64,000 bases of DNA from Micromonospora arborensis (GTDB lineage Bacteria > Actinomycetota > Actinomycetes > Mycobacteriales > Micromonosporaceae), in assembly GCF_003205615.1 (NCBI RefSeq), contig NZ_PYBV01000042.1, positions 1 to 64,000 on the forward strand, given 5' to 3'. A program made the translations under genes and the position numbers. Shown one piece after another: positions 44,071 to 54,290 of the stretch (within the stretch, counting starts at the first letter, position 1; each line of letters begins with the position of its first letter). The notes under the pieces were generated by a model, which did no database searches, was not told where the DNA came from, and worked only from the letters and a program-made list of their open reading frames with translations.

Positions 44071-44129
44071 CGCTCGACGTGGGCCCGCCGCTGAGCGCGA
44101 CGCGCTCTACGTGGGCCCGCCGCCGAGCG
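44071..44129. repeat. Two-copy direct repeat after the tyrosine recombinase
   Basis: A 27-base unit (core ACGTGGGCCCGCCG) at 44071-44097 is repeated at 44103-44129 with two mismatches, period 32. The GTGGGCCC core could be a recombinase arm site, or the repeat may be simple slippage. Confidence 0.6.
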
Positions 44130-44137
44130 TCCGCTGG

Positions 44138-44545
44138 TTAGTCGAGAACCGCGGTGGCTTCGACCTCGACGAGGAGATCAGACTCGCCGAGAGCACTGAC
44201 ACCCAGCAGCGTGATGGGCTTGACCGGGTCAACTCCCAGCTTCTCGGCCGCCCGAGCCACGCCTTCGCCCAACAGGGGCATCTTGTCGGCAGACCAGTCG
44301 ACGACGTAGATGGTCAGCTTCGCCACGTCGTCGAAGGACCCGCCGATCTCGGTCAGGGCGGTGCCAACGTTGAGATAGCACTGCTCGACCTGGGCGGCGA
44401 AGTCTCCCTCACCGACTTTGCGCCCTTCGGCGTCGCGGGCCACCTGACCAGCGAGGAACACCAGCCTGGACCCGGTGGCGATCGACAACTGACGGTAGAC
44501 GTCCGGCTTCGGCAACCCATCCGGGTTGACGAGAGTGACGGCCAT
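44138..44545 (-). CDS. RidA family protein
   Basis: Protein of 135 residues of the YjgF/YER057c/UK114 family; members deaminate reactive enamines or have other small-molecule roles. It shows RLVFLAGQVARDAEGRKV, QCYLNVGTALTEIGGSFDDV, LTIYVVDWSADKMP and the closing DLLVEVEATAVLD. The usual arginine near the end (I-E-x-x-A region with R105 in E. coli) is not clearly present. It may thus be a RidA subgroup other than the archetype. ATG 44545 follows GAAGGAG. Confidence 0.85.
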   Translation of the reverse strand: MAVTLVNPDGLPKPDVYRQLSIATGSRLVFLAGQVARDAEGRKVGEGDFAAQVEQCYLNVGTALTEIGGSFDDVAKLTIYVVDWSADKMPLLGEGVARAAEKLGVDPVKPITLLGVSALGESDLLVEVEATAVLD

Positions 44546-44577
44546 GCTGACTCCTTCTGTCGTTGCGCCGAGCTGTC

Positions 44578-44949
44578 TCAGCTCTGCGGGCGGGGGCAGA
44601 TGCAGAACGGCTGCCCGATCGGGTCGAGGAGCACCACCCACCCCTCGCCGCCGGGCTGGAACTCCGGCTTGGACGCGCCCGCCGCGACGAGCTTCTTCTC
44701 CGCCGCCGCGAGGTCGTCGACGTAGAGATCCAGGTGGTAGCGCTTGGCGCCGGTCGGGTCCGGCCAGGACGGCGGCTGGTAGCCCTCGACCAAGCCGAAG
44801 CCGATGGAGACGCCACCGGAGCTGATCATCGCGTACTCGGCCTGGCTGTGGGTGATCTCCCAGCCGAGCGCCTCGTGGTAGAACGCGGCGTGGCCGGCGG
44901 GGTCGGAACTGTCGAGGTTGACCATTGCGAGGTCAGCAGAAACTGTCAC
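44578..44949 (-). CDS. VOC-family (glyoxalase/bleomycin-resistance fold) protein
   Basis: Protein of 123 residues with the vicinal-oxygen-chelate fold: LAMVNLDSSDPAGHAAFYHE, ALGWEITHSQAEYAMI, then RYHLDLYVDDLAAAEKKLVA and VVLLDPIGQPFCICPRP. A metal-ligand histidine and glutamates are plausible but not certain. GTG 44949 gives the family length. It is upstream of the RidA gene on the same strand (32-base gap) and divergent from a luciferase-like oxidoreductase. Confidence 0.8.
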   Translation of the reverse strand: MTVSADLAMVNLDSSDPAGHAAFYHEALGWEITHSQAEYAMISSGGVSIGFGLVEGYQPPSWPDPTGAKRYHLDLYVDDLAAAEKKLVAAGASKPEFQPGGEGWVVLLDPIGQPFCICPRPQS

Positions 44950-45037
44950 GTCGGCAGTATGTCGCGGCCGTCCGACAGGATCGGTCCCACGACACTCGCT
45001 GCGGCCGTACGTCGTACCTCGCTCGTACGGTCGACGG

Positions 45038-45883
45038 ATGAGACACGGTCTGGAGATCTCCTGCGGCGGTGCCGCCGTCACAGTGTCCACCCTGGTCGAG
45101 CTGGGTGAGCTCGCCGAGCGCGCCGGATGGGACGGCGTGTTCCTGGAGGATTACCTGGTCCACTACTCCGGCGACGACCCGTTCACCTACGACCCCTGGC
45201 TGGTGCTCGCCGCGATCGCGGGTCGCACCGACCGGGTGCGGTTGGGCACCACGGTCACCGCGCTGCCCCGGCGCCGCCCGGCGAAGCTGGCGCGGGAGGT
45301 CCTCACCCTCGACCACCTCAGCGCGGGCCGCGCCACCGTGGCGGTCGGTGTCGGCGACCCCGCTGACCGGGGGATGGCCGCGTTCGGCGAGCAGACCGAC
45401 GTGTCCGTGCGCGCCGCGATGCTCGACGAAGGGCTCGACCTGCTGACCGGGCTGCTCAGCGGCGAGCGGGTCAGCCACCAGGGCACCCACTACCGCGCCG
45501 ACGGGGTGGCGTTGCGACCTGCGCCCGTGCAGTCGCCCCGAGTGCCGGTCTGGGTTGGCGGCAGCACCCAGGCCGGAGCGGTGCGCCGTCGTGCGGCCCG
45601 CGCCGACGGCATCGTGCCCTACAAGCTCACCGACACCGACGGGTGGTCCGACTTCACCCCCGACGAGGTCCACGAGTTGGTGAGCGCCCTGCCACCCACC
45701 CGCGCCGACGGTCAACCGTTCGACGTGGCGATCGGTGGTCGGCGGCGCCGATCCGACGAACGCGCCGAACGGGCGTACCTCGATGAGCTCGCGGCGGCCG
45801 GCGCAACCTGGTGGCTGGAGTTCGTCCCGGTCGACGACCCGGAGACGATGCGCGCCGCCGTCGCCCGGGGCCCGCTACGCTGA
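45038..45883 (+). CDS. LLM-class flavin-dependent oxidoreductase
   Basis: Luciferase-like monooxygenase of 281 residues. LVELGELAERAGWDGVFLED opens the barrel. DPWLVLAAIAGRTDRVRLGT and LTLDHLSAGRATVAVGVGDP are family hallmarks, followed by VPVWVGGSTQAGAVRRRAAR. It likely uses F420H2 or FMNH2 with an unknown substrate. ATG 45038 is the start. It is divergent from the VOC gene across about 90 bases. Confidence 0.88.
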   Translation: MRHGLEISCGGAAVTVSTLVELGELAERAGWDGVFLEDYLVHYSGDDPFTYDPWLVLAAIAGRTDRVRLGTTVTALPRRRPAKLAREVLTLDHLSAGRATVAVGVGDPADRGMAAFGEQTDVSVRAAMLDEGLDLLTGLLSGERVSHQGTHYRADGVALRPAPVQSPRVPVWVGGSTQAGAVRRRAARADGIVPYKLTDTDGWSDFTPDEVHELVSALPPTRADGQPFDVAIGGRRRRSDERAERAYLDELAAAGATWWLEFVPVDDPETMRAAVARGPLR

Positions 45884-45889
45884 GCGCCG

Positions 45890-47062
45890 TCAGGGGGCGT
45901 CGAGTGGCCAGAGCGTCACGCGGGTGCCGTCGCGGCAGATGAGCCGGGTGTCGACCCGCCGGCAGCTGGTCAGGCCGGCCGGGAGCACCGCGATCACCCG
46001 GTGGCCGTCCGGGCCCACCGTCGCGACCAGGACGCGCCGGCCGTCCGACGCCATGCCCAGCAGCACCATCGACTCGCTGGCGACCCGAGCGCCCGCGACG
46101 GCGTCCCAGTGCGCCCCGGCCGGCCACGTCCAACGCCGCGCGCCGGTGCCCGCGTCGATGGCCCAACGGCCCTGCTGGTCCTGCCCGCAGATCAGACCCT
46201 GGCAGGGCCGCAGCGTCAGCTCGCCCGGCTCGATCGGCATCTGCCAGCGCGGCGACAGGCCGGGCAGGTCGTAACCGGTCAGCGCCGCCCCGCCGCTGCC
46301 GTTCGGGTGCCGCAGCACCAGGTGCGCGCCAACGACCTGGGGGTTGTCCGGGCCGTAGTCGGCCGGCGGAAGCCACCCCCGCCCGCGGTCGGTGCCGTCG
46401 CGGGTGTCGAGCAGCCGGGCCAGCCCGTCGTCCTGCACCAGCAGCAACCGCCCCGGCATGTCGGGCAGCACCCGCAGCACCGCCGTGGAGGGCACCGGCA
46501 CCGACCAACGATTGAGGCCGGTGGTCGGATCGACCCCGTGCACGCTGCCCTCGACCCGGCGACCCGGCTCGGAGGCACTGCGCACCTCGCTCACCGCGAC
46601 CGCCGCGTCGCCGGCCGCGTACACCCGCTCGGGTCGTCGCCAGACCGCCTGGCCGGTGCGGATCGACCGGGCGGTGGTCACCCTCGTCCCGCGGACCTGG
46701 TCGCGTTCGACGACCAGCAGCAGGTCACCGACGGTTTCGGCGGACCACCCGGAGGCGGGCGACACCGCGACCCGCCACCGCGCCGGGCGATGTGGCGCGG
46801 CCGCGTCGTAGGCACTCAGCGTCGGCGGGTTCGGGCCGGGGTCGACGACCAGCAGCAGCGGCCCCGCGCCGAGCACGGTCGCCCCGGCGGGAGCCGTCGG
46901 CCCGAGCTCAGGCGTCAGGTAACCGGGCCCGGCGGCCCCGCCGAGCAGGGCGCACACCACCAGCAGCAGCGCCACCCGCCGGCCACGGGATGCCTGCCGC
47001 GGTGGCCTGTCGTCGTCCCGGGGCGCGCCCCGGTCGTCGCCCAGTTCGATCAGCACCGACAT
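45890..47062 (-). CDS. PQQ-like beta-propeller membrane-anchored protein
   Basis: Protein of 390 residues. An N-terminal cytoplasmic tail and one helix (VALLLVVCALLGGAAGPGYL) are followed by an external domain of about 330 residues. That domain has repeated blades of the type TTGLNRWSVPVPS, DTRDGTDRGRGWLPP and DAGTGARRWTWPAG. The repeats indicate a seven- or eight-blade PQQ-like propeller with no enzyme residues recognised. It follows the acyl-CoA dehydrogenase gene on the same strand after 25 bases. Confidence 0.7.
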   Translation of the reverse strand: MSVLIELGDDRGAPRDDDRPPRQASRGRRVALLLVVCALLGGAAGPGYLTPELGPTAPAGATVLGAGPLLLVVDPGPNPPTLSAYDAAAPHRPARWRVAVSPASGWSAETVGDLLLVVERDQVRGTRVTTARSIRTGQAVWRRPERVYAAGDAAVAVSEVRSASEPGRRVEGSVHGVDPTTGLNRWSVPVPSTAVLRVLPDMPGRLLLVQDDGLARLLDTRDGTDRGRGWLPPADYGPDNPQVVGAHLVLRHPNGSGGAALTGYDLPGLSPRWQMPIEPGELTLRPCQGLICGQDQQGRWAIDAGTGARRWTWPAGAHWDAVAGARVASESMVLLGMASDGRRVLVATVGPDGHRVIAVLPAGLTSCRRVDTRLICRDGTRVTLWPLDAP

Positions 47063-47087
47063 GGGTGCCTGCGCTCGCGTCGGCCGG

Positions 47088-48791
<1,704 letters not shown>

Positions 48792-48926
48792 CGATCGACT
48801 CCTGGCACTGCTCGGGGGTGTGCGCCGACGGTAGACGATCCGTGGCCGCCGCGAACAGGGCAGTCCCGCGGCTGATTTCCGGCTTGTCGCCCTTTGGTGC
48901 GATTGTGTTCTCTACGGTCGGTAGTC

Positions 48927-49385
48927 GTGGGTGCCGGCCAGCCGTGGAGCCGACCGGCCCGGCGTCACCGCCCGATGCGCACCGGGTTGGCCTTCGCCGG
49001 GTTCGGCGTGGCGCTGTGCTGCGTCGGGGTAGCCGGGCTGGCCGCCTGGAACCTGCAGACCGTCCGTCAGGCCGCCGGCCCGATCCGGGAGACCGCCGAC
49101 GGGTTCCTCAGTGAGGTGGCCCTCGGCGACAGCGACGGCGCGTACGACCGGCTCTGCGCGGACGCGCGCAGCCGCTGGAGCGCGATCGGTTTCACCAGTT
49201 GGGTGCGTACGCCGCCGATGGTCACCGACTACGAGATCACCGACGTGTCGGTGGCGACCCGCAGTGGGCGGCCACAGGGCACGGTGACCGTGAAGGTGAC
49301 CCGCGACGGTGGGCTCACCGAGGAACGCCGCCTGCCAGTGGTCCGCGAGGGCGGGGACTGGCGGGTGTGCGGTGATCCCTTCTGA
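48927..49385 (+). CDS. Hypothetical single-pass membrane protein (DUF4878/NTF2-like)
   Basis: Protein of 152 residues. One helix (GLAFAGFGVALCCVGVAGLA) is followed by an external domain of about 100 residues: GFLSEVALGDSDGAYDRLCA, SWVRTPPMVTDYEITDVSV and VTVKVTRDGGLTEERRLPVV. The pattern resembles the NTF2-like Lumazine_bd/DUF4878 domains common in actinomycetes. Function is unknown. GTG 48927 is the chosen start. It is divergent from the acyl-CoA dehydrogenase gene. Confidence 0.62.
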   Translation: MGAGQPWSRPARRHRPMRTGLAFAGFGVALCCVGVAGLAAWNLQTVRQAAGPIRETADGFLSEVALGDSDGAYDRLCADARSRWSAIGFTSWVRTPPMVTDYEITDVSVATRSGRPQGTVTVKVTRDGGLTEERRLPVVREGGDWRVCGDPF

Positions 49386-49429
49386 GCCGCCGGCCACCGC
49401 CCCGGTGCGACCCTGGTTGCTGCGACCGC

Positions 49430-49590
49430 GCGAGGGTGTGCAACCGACCCGCCCACAACCCGAAGATGGTGCACCCCACCTGCACGCTCACATAGATCAC
49501 CGCGAAGAGCAGACCAGCCCGGCTGAACGCCTGCGGGATCGCCGCCGACAACCACAGGCTGCCCAGCGTCACCCCGATCAGGCGCCACGT
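49430..49590 (-). pseudogene. Remnant of a low-temperature-requirement protein A (LtrA) gene
   Basis: A short frame reads TLGSLWLSAAIPQAFSRAGL, then LFAVIYVSVQVGCTIFGLWA. This is the characteristic LtrA segment around its second and third helices. The rest of the protein (normally about 390 residues) is absent on both sides. It lies between an intact hypothetical gene and thymidine kinase, on the strand of the latter. Confidence 0.5.
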
Positions 49591-49648
49591 CGGCGTTGGC
49601 GGTGACTGTCGCCGTGATCGTGACCGACCGGTTGCGGGTACGAGCAGC

Positions 49649-50257
49649 TCAGTCGCGGGGGCCGAGGTCGCCGCTGCGGTAGTGCCGGCGGCAGAGCACC
49701 TGGTAGCGCACCTCGGCGGTGTCCACGGTGTCGCCGATGACGACCTGTGCGCCCTCGCGGACGACCCGCCCGTCGACGACTCGGGCGTTGAGCAGCCCTT
49801 CCCGGCCGCACCAGCAGAGGACCTCGACCTGAATGCGGGCCACCTCGTCGGCCAACTCGAACAGGCGCTGCGCGGCGGGGAACAGTTGGGACCGGAAGTC
49901 GGTGGCCAGGCCGAACGCGAACACGTCGACGTCGTAGCTGTCGACCAGCTCAGCCATCTGCTCGACGTGCTCGACGGTGTAGAAGCACGCCTCGTCGCAG
50001 ATCAGGTAGTCGACGCGTACCCCGTCGGCCCACCGGCCGCGGACCAGGGCCCGCAGGTCCAGGTCGTCGGTGACCTCGATGGCCTCATGGGCCAGGCCGA
50101 TACGGGTGGTGACCTGCGGGCCCAGCGATCGGTCGATGCGGGTGGTGACCAGCCCACGACGGCCCTGCCGAGCGTGGTTGTAGTTCATCTGCAGCGCCAT
50201 CGTCGACTTGCCGCAGTCCATCGGCCCCCAGAAGAACTTCAACGCCGCGGCGTGCAC
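49649..50257 (-). CDS. tdk: Thymidine kinase
   Basis: Salvage kinase of 202 residues (type II) phosphorylating thymidine. The P-loop is FFWGPMDCGKSTM, LICDEACFYTVEHV carries the catalytic DE pair, and the C-terminal zinc site is CWCGREG with later CRRHY. GTG 50257 gives a family-length protein. GTG 50365 would add 36 residues of no clear structure and also lacks a good ribosome site. Confidence 0.9.
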   Translation of the reverse strand: MHAAALKFFWGPMDCGKSTMALQMNYNHARQGRRGLVTTRIDRSLGPQVTTRIGLAHEAIEVTDDLDLRALVRGRWADGVRVDYLICDEACFYTVEHVEQMAELVDSYDVDVFAFGLATDFRSQLFPAAQRLFELADEVARIQVEVLCWCGREGLLNARVVDGRVVREGAQVVIGDTVDTAEVRYQVLCRRHYRSGDLGPRD

Positions 50258-50421
50258 TGGACGCCCGTCGAGCCCACGCGCAGCCGCGCACCCGGCCGGC
50301 GCGTGCGGCTGGCCGGGGAACGGGTGGGCCAGGCAGGTCGGGGCGGTGGCGGCGTCGTCAGTCACGGTCGGGCAGCCTAGCCGATCGACCGGCCCTGATC
50401 TGTCGGGTGCGGGATGCGTGC

Positions 50422-51816
50422 TCAGAGCACCCGGGGTGGTGTGTTGCCGGCGGCGACGATGGCACGGCGGATCGGCACGGCGGCGAGGAGCGCGAACCCG
50501 ACCACGAAGAAGATCAGGAGTGAGACCAGGCCCACCCGGTAGGAGGAGGTGAGTTGGAACACCAGGCCGAAGGCGAGCGGGCCGAGCCAGCTGGTGCCCT
50601 TGTCGCTGATCTCGTAGAAGCCGTAGTACTCGCCCTCCTTGCCGGCCGGGATGAGCTGGCTGAACAGTGAGCGGCTCAACGCCTGGCTGCCGCCGAGGAC
50701 CAGGCCGATGGCCGCGCCGAGGACCATGAACGGCACCGGCGCCTCGGCGGGCAGCCGGAACGCGGCGATGATCACACCGGTCCAGAGCACCAGGCTGAGC
50801 AGCACGGTCTTCCAGGCGCCGATGCGCTTGGCCAGCGCGCCGAGGCTCAGCGCGCCGCCGAAGGCGAGGAACTGCACCAGCAGGATCGTCACGATCAGGG
50901 TGCCCTGCTCCAGGCGCAGCTCCTCGGTGCCGTACTGGCTGGCCAGGGTGATGACGGTCTGGATGCCGTCGTTGTAGACGAGGAAGGCGAGCAGGAAGAA
51001 CAACGTCAGCGGGTACGCCTTGATCTCCCGCATGGTCCGCCCGAGCTGCCGGAACCCGTCGGTGACCACGTTGCCGCCGCCACCGGCCAGGGCTGCCGCG
51101 CTGGGGTGCTCGCGCATCCAGCGCAGCGGCACCAGCGTGAACACCGCCCACCACACCCCAGCGGACACGATCGACCAGCGGGCCAGGTCCAGGGTGCGTT
51201 GCGGGTTGTCCTTCTCGTCGAGCAGGGTGATCGCGACGAGGTTGAGCGCCAGCAGCAGACCGCCGCCGAGGTAGCCGATCGCCCAGCCGCGGCTGGAGAT
51301 GCCGTCGCGTTCGTCGGGGCCGCCGAGCTGCGGCAGGAACGAGTGGTAGACCACGACCGCCGCGCCGAAGGAGATGTTGGCGACCAGGAACAGCGCCCCG
51401 CCGAGCAGGTAGCGGTCGCCGGTGACGAAGGCCATCGCGATGGTCGCGCCGGCGCCGGTGAACGCCGCCCCGCCGAGCAGGCGCTTCTTGTGCGCGGACC
51501 GGTCGGCGATCGCCCCGATCACCGGCAGTACGAACACGGTGAGGAACACCGACAGTGAGATCAGGTACGGGTAGTAGGAGCCGGCGGCGACCTTGATGCC
51601 CAGCGGGTACACGAAGCCGTCGCAGGTGTCCGCGCCCAGTTCGCAGCCGGCGGCCAGCTCGGCGACGGTGGTCAGGAACGGGCCGAGAAACACGGTGATC
51701 ACGGTGGTCTGGAACGCGGAGTTGGCCCAGTCGTAGATGTACCACCCCCTGCGCTCGCGGCGGGTGCTCGCCGGAGGCGGGGTGTCGTCCACCGTGGGGG
51801 TCACGGTCTCGGCCAT
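50422..51816 (-). CDS. MFS transporter, UMF1/Atg22 type
   Basis: Major-facilitator protein of 464 residues. The opening RGWYIYDWANSAFQTTVITV and the segment DERDGISSRGWAIGYLGGGL are diagnostic of the UMF1 (Atg22-related) family. PAGKEGEYYGFYEISDKGTS is also typical. About twelve helices are seen, with one large extracytoplasmic loop. Transport substrates for bacterial UMF1 proteins are unknown; Atg22 exports amino acids from the yeast vacuole. It is the second gene after gdpD, 17 bases apart. Confidence 0.88.
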   Translation of the reverse strand: MAETVTPTVDDTPPPASTRRERRGWYIYDWANSAFQTTVITVFLGPFLTTVAELAAGCELGADTCDGFVYPLGIKVAAGSYYPYLISLSVFLTVFVLPVIGAIADRSAHKKRLLGGAAFTGAGATIAMAFVTGDRYLLGGALFLVANISFGAAVVVYHSFLPQLGGPDERDGISSRGWAIGYLGGGLLLALNLVAITLLDEKDNPQRTLDLARWSIVSAGVWWAVFTLVPLRWMREHPSAAALAGGGGNVVTDGFRQLGRTMREIKAYPLTLFFLLAFLVYNDGIQTVITLASQYGTEELRLEQGTLIVTILLVQFLAFGGALSLGALAKRIGAWKTVLLSLVLWTGVIIAAFRLPAEAPVPFMVLGAAIGLVLGGSQALSRSLFSQLIPAGKEGEYYGFYEISDKGTSWLGPLAFGLVFQLTSSYRVGLVSLLIFFVVGFALLAAVPIRRAIVAAGNTPPRVL

Positions 51817-51833
51817 CGGGGGTCCTTGGATGG

Positions 51834-52601
51834 TCAGGCGGCCCAGTGGCCGCGGCTGCGGTAGACGTCGCGCAGCACGCCGACGTGATCGGTCATGATG
51901 CCATCCACACCACGATCCAGTAAGTCGTGCATCTGGGCGGGTTCGTCGATCGTCCAGACGTGCACCTGCAGACCGAGCCGGTGGCAGTAGTCGAGGAACC
52001 GGCGGTCCACCACCGGCACCCGCCCGTAGTGCGGCGGGACCTGCGCGGCGACCACCGACGGGGGCAGCCGCAGCGGCCGCCCGTGCAGGGAGGCGAGCCG
52101 CAGCCGGGCGACCCCGCGCATGCCGAGACTGGTCGCGATCCGCCCTCCGGTGAGCGCCCGCATCCGGGTCAGGCGGGCGTCGCTGAACGACGCCAGCAGC
52201 ACCCGGTCGGCGGCGCCGGCCCGGGTCACGGTCGCGACCGTCGGCTCGACGCCGCCGTCGGCCTTCACGTCGATGTTGAAGCGGACCTGCGGCCACGCCC
52301 CCAAAACCTCGTCGAGCCGGGGTACGACGGCAGCGCCGCCGACGCGTACCGAAGCGAGGTCGGCCCAGCTCAGGTCGGCGATCCGCCCCGCCTCGCCGGT
52401 GACCCGGCGCAACGTCGGGTCGTGGAAGATCACCGCCACGCCGTCCGCGGTGGCGTGCACGTCGGTCTCCACGTACCGGTAGCCGAGCCCGACGGCGCGG
52501 GCGAACGCCTCGGTGGTGTTCTCGTCGCCCTCGGCGGCGCCGCCGCGGTGGGCGAACGCCAGCGGCGCGGGCGCGTCGAGGTAGCCGAATCGGGTCAACA
52601 C
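51834..52601 (-). CDS. Glycerophosphodiester phosphodiesterase family protein
   Basis: Enzyme of 255 residues hydrolysing glycerophosphodiesters to glycerol 3-phosphate and an alcohol. The GDPD motifs are AFAHRGGAAEGDENTTEAFA (HR and E), YVETDVHATADGVAVIFHDP (E-x-D and HD) and VDGIMTDHVGVL at the end. No signal peptide is present, so it is probably cytoplasmic. It is the first gene of a two-gene operon with the UMF1 transporter, which might import or export related compounds. Confidence 0.9.
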   Translation of the reverse strand: MLTRFGYLDAPAPLAFAHRGGAAEGDENTTEAFARAVGLGYRYVETDVHATADGVAVIFHDPTLRRVTGEAGRIADLSWADLASVRVGGAAVVPRLDEVLGAWPQVRFNIDVKADGGVEPTVATVTRAGAADRVLLASFSDARLTRMRALTGGRIATSLGMRGVARLRLASLHGRPLRLPPSVVAAQVPPHYGRVPVVDRRFLDYCHRLGLQVHVWTIDEPAQMHDLLDRGVDGIMTDHVGVLRDVYRSRGHWAA

Positions 52602-52709
52602 GCGACGCAGTATGCCCTCGGTTGGTGGCCTGCGGATGGCCGGCCGGCGTCTGTCGCCCTCTCGCGCGGACCTGTCGGCGGTGCAGCGCGCCAGTCGCAG
52701 TCGTGGTCT

Positions 52710-53207
52710 TCAGCCGATCGGCGTGCCGACACCGCCGTGTTCCAGGGTGGCGCGCAGCCGTGCCAGCGTTTGGCCGAGTTCCGCGATCTGGGCCGGGGCG
52801 ATCGACCGGCCGATGAGCGTGGCCAGGTGTTCCTGGAAGGTGCCTTCGGCGTCCTCGACGAGTTCCGCGCCCTGCGGAGTCAACTCCAGGAGCAGGGACC
52901 GGCCGTCGGCGGGATTCGGTACCCGCCGAACCCAGGACCGGGCCTCAAGCCGGCCCACGCCCTTGCTGGTCGCCCCGACCCCGATCGCGAAAAACTCGGC
53001 GAGGTCGGCGACCCGCGAACCAGGATGGTCACGGAGGTAGATCAGAAACTCGAACTGCGAAGCCACGATGCCGTGCGTCCGACGCAACGTCTCGTTCAAG
53101 GCGTTGTAGAGCCGCGTCTCACAGCGGACCAGGTCACTGAAGACCTGGGCGAGTGTGACGGACCCGGCACCGGAAAAAGATGCCGCGGCAGGTATATTAG
53201 CTTCCAC
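52710..53207 (-). CDS. MarR family transcriptional regulator
   Basis: Winged-helix protein of 165 residues from GTG 53207. THGIVASQFEFLIYLRDHPG begins the HTH, VADLAEFFAIGVGATSKGVG is the recognition region, and RRVPNPADGRSLLLELTPQ the wing. An upstream ATG at 53237 would put its start only 5 bases from the divergent hydrolase ATG (53243). With GTG 53207 the intergenic space is 35 bases. Either way the two are tightly divergent, so the regulator likely represses the hydrolase and itself. Confidence 0.83.
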   Translation of the reverse strand: MEANIPAAASFSGAGSVTLAQVFSDLVRCETRLYNALNETLRRTHGIVASQFEFLIYLRDHPGSRVADLAEFFAIGVGATSKGVGRLEARSWVRRVPNPADGRSLLLELTPQGAELVEDAEGTFQEHLATLIGRSIAPAQIAELGQTLARLRATLEHGGVGTPIG

Positions 53208-53242
53208 GGCATCTACTTTATCGTCTGTGGGAGGCATCGGAT

Positions 53243-54142
53243 ATGAGCAGGGAACAGCGCGCGGCAATCGGCGCCATGCTGGGTGGCGGGCCCAAGGACT
53301 TCGCGCCGGAGCCGGTCGAGACGATGCGGCAGAACTTCACCGCGCTCATGGCGCGGTTCCCGGTCCCTCCCGTGCGGACCTCGGAACTGACCCTGGGCGG
53401 CCGTCCGGCGGTGCTGGTCGAACCGGAGGGCGAGACTCGCCCGGGCACGATCCTGTACTTCCACGGCGGCTCGTTCGCGCTCGGATCCCCGCAGACCGCG
53501 ATGGGTCTGACCGCGAGTCTGGTCACGCGGACCGGGGTGCGGGCCTTCTCCCTCGACTACCGGCTGGCCCCGGAGAACCCGTTTCCGGCCGCAATCGAGG
53601 ACTGCCTCGCGGCGTATCGGTCCCTGCTCGACAGCGGCGTCGCTGCCGAGTCCATCGCGTTCGCGGGCGATTCCGCCGGTGGCGGCCTCACGGTGACCAC
53701 CACCCTCGCCGCCCGAAACGCCGGGCTGCCGCTGCCGGGCGCGCTGGTCGCGTTCTCGCCCGGCCTGGACCACACCCGCACGGGCGAGTCGATGGACACC
53801 AAGGAGGGCATCGACCCGTTCTTCACCCGGCAGGGCATGGCCCACACCGCGGAGTTCTACCTCGGAGGCCAGGACCCGAACCAGGAGCTCACCGCGCCCG
53901 CCGTGCTCGCCGACCTGACCGGGTTCCCGCCGATCCTGCTGCAGGTCGGCACGAACGAACTGCTGCTCGACGACTCGGTCCGGCTGGCGAAACGCGCCCG
54001 CGACGCCGAGGTTGACGTCATCCTCGACATCACCGCCGGCGTTCCGCACGTCTTCCAGTCCTTCATCGGCCAGCTCGACGAAGCCGACCAGGCCCTGGAC
54101 CGCGCCGCCCTGTTCATCACGCAGCGACTACAGACCCCCTGA
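53243..54142 (+). CDS. Alpha/beta hydrolase (HSL/esterase type)
   Basis: Esterase-like protein of 299 residues of the hormone-sensitive-lipase group. The oxyanion motif is LYFHGGSFALG, the nucleophile elbow is FAGDSAGGGLT, the acid lies in QVGTNELLLDDSV and the histidine in AGVPHVFQSF. ATG 53243 follows GGGAGGC. It is adjacent and divergent to a MarR regulator, which suggests induction by an aromatic or lipophilic compound. The substrate is unknown. Confidence 0.9.
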   Translation: MSREQRAAIGAMLGGGPKDFAPEPVETMRQNFTALMARFPVPPVRTSELTLGGRPAVLVEPEGETRPGTILYFHGGSFALGSPQTAMGLTASLVTRTGVRAFSLDYRLAPENPFPAAIEDCLAAYRSLLDSGVAAESIAFAGDSAGGGLTVTTTLAARNAGLPLPGALVAFSPGLDHTRTGESMDTKEGIDPFFTRQGMAHTAEFYLGGQDPNQELTAPAVLADLTGFPPILLQVGTNELLLDDSVRLAKRARDAEVDVILDITAGVPHVFQSFIGQLDEADQALDRAALFITQRLQTP

Positions 54143-54290
54143 ACGCAACGTTGGATCTCGCTGGTGAGCCCGTACGGACGATCATTTCTCGATCATCGAC
54201 GGACCGGGAACGCCAGGGTTCCCCCGACCGCGTGACGTACCTCCCGGCGGCCGTGGGGGAGAACGCCGCGGATCGATCGCGGTGCCGGCC

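Noticed and set aside
49649-51745. 698-residue minus-strand fusion of thymidine kinase with upstream sequence
   Set aside because: The upstream part is an out-of-frame reading of the UMF1 transporter gene; only the kinase part is a real product.
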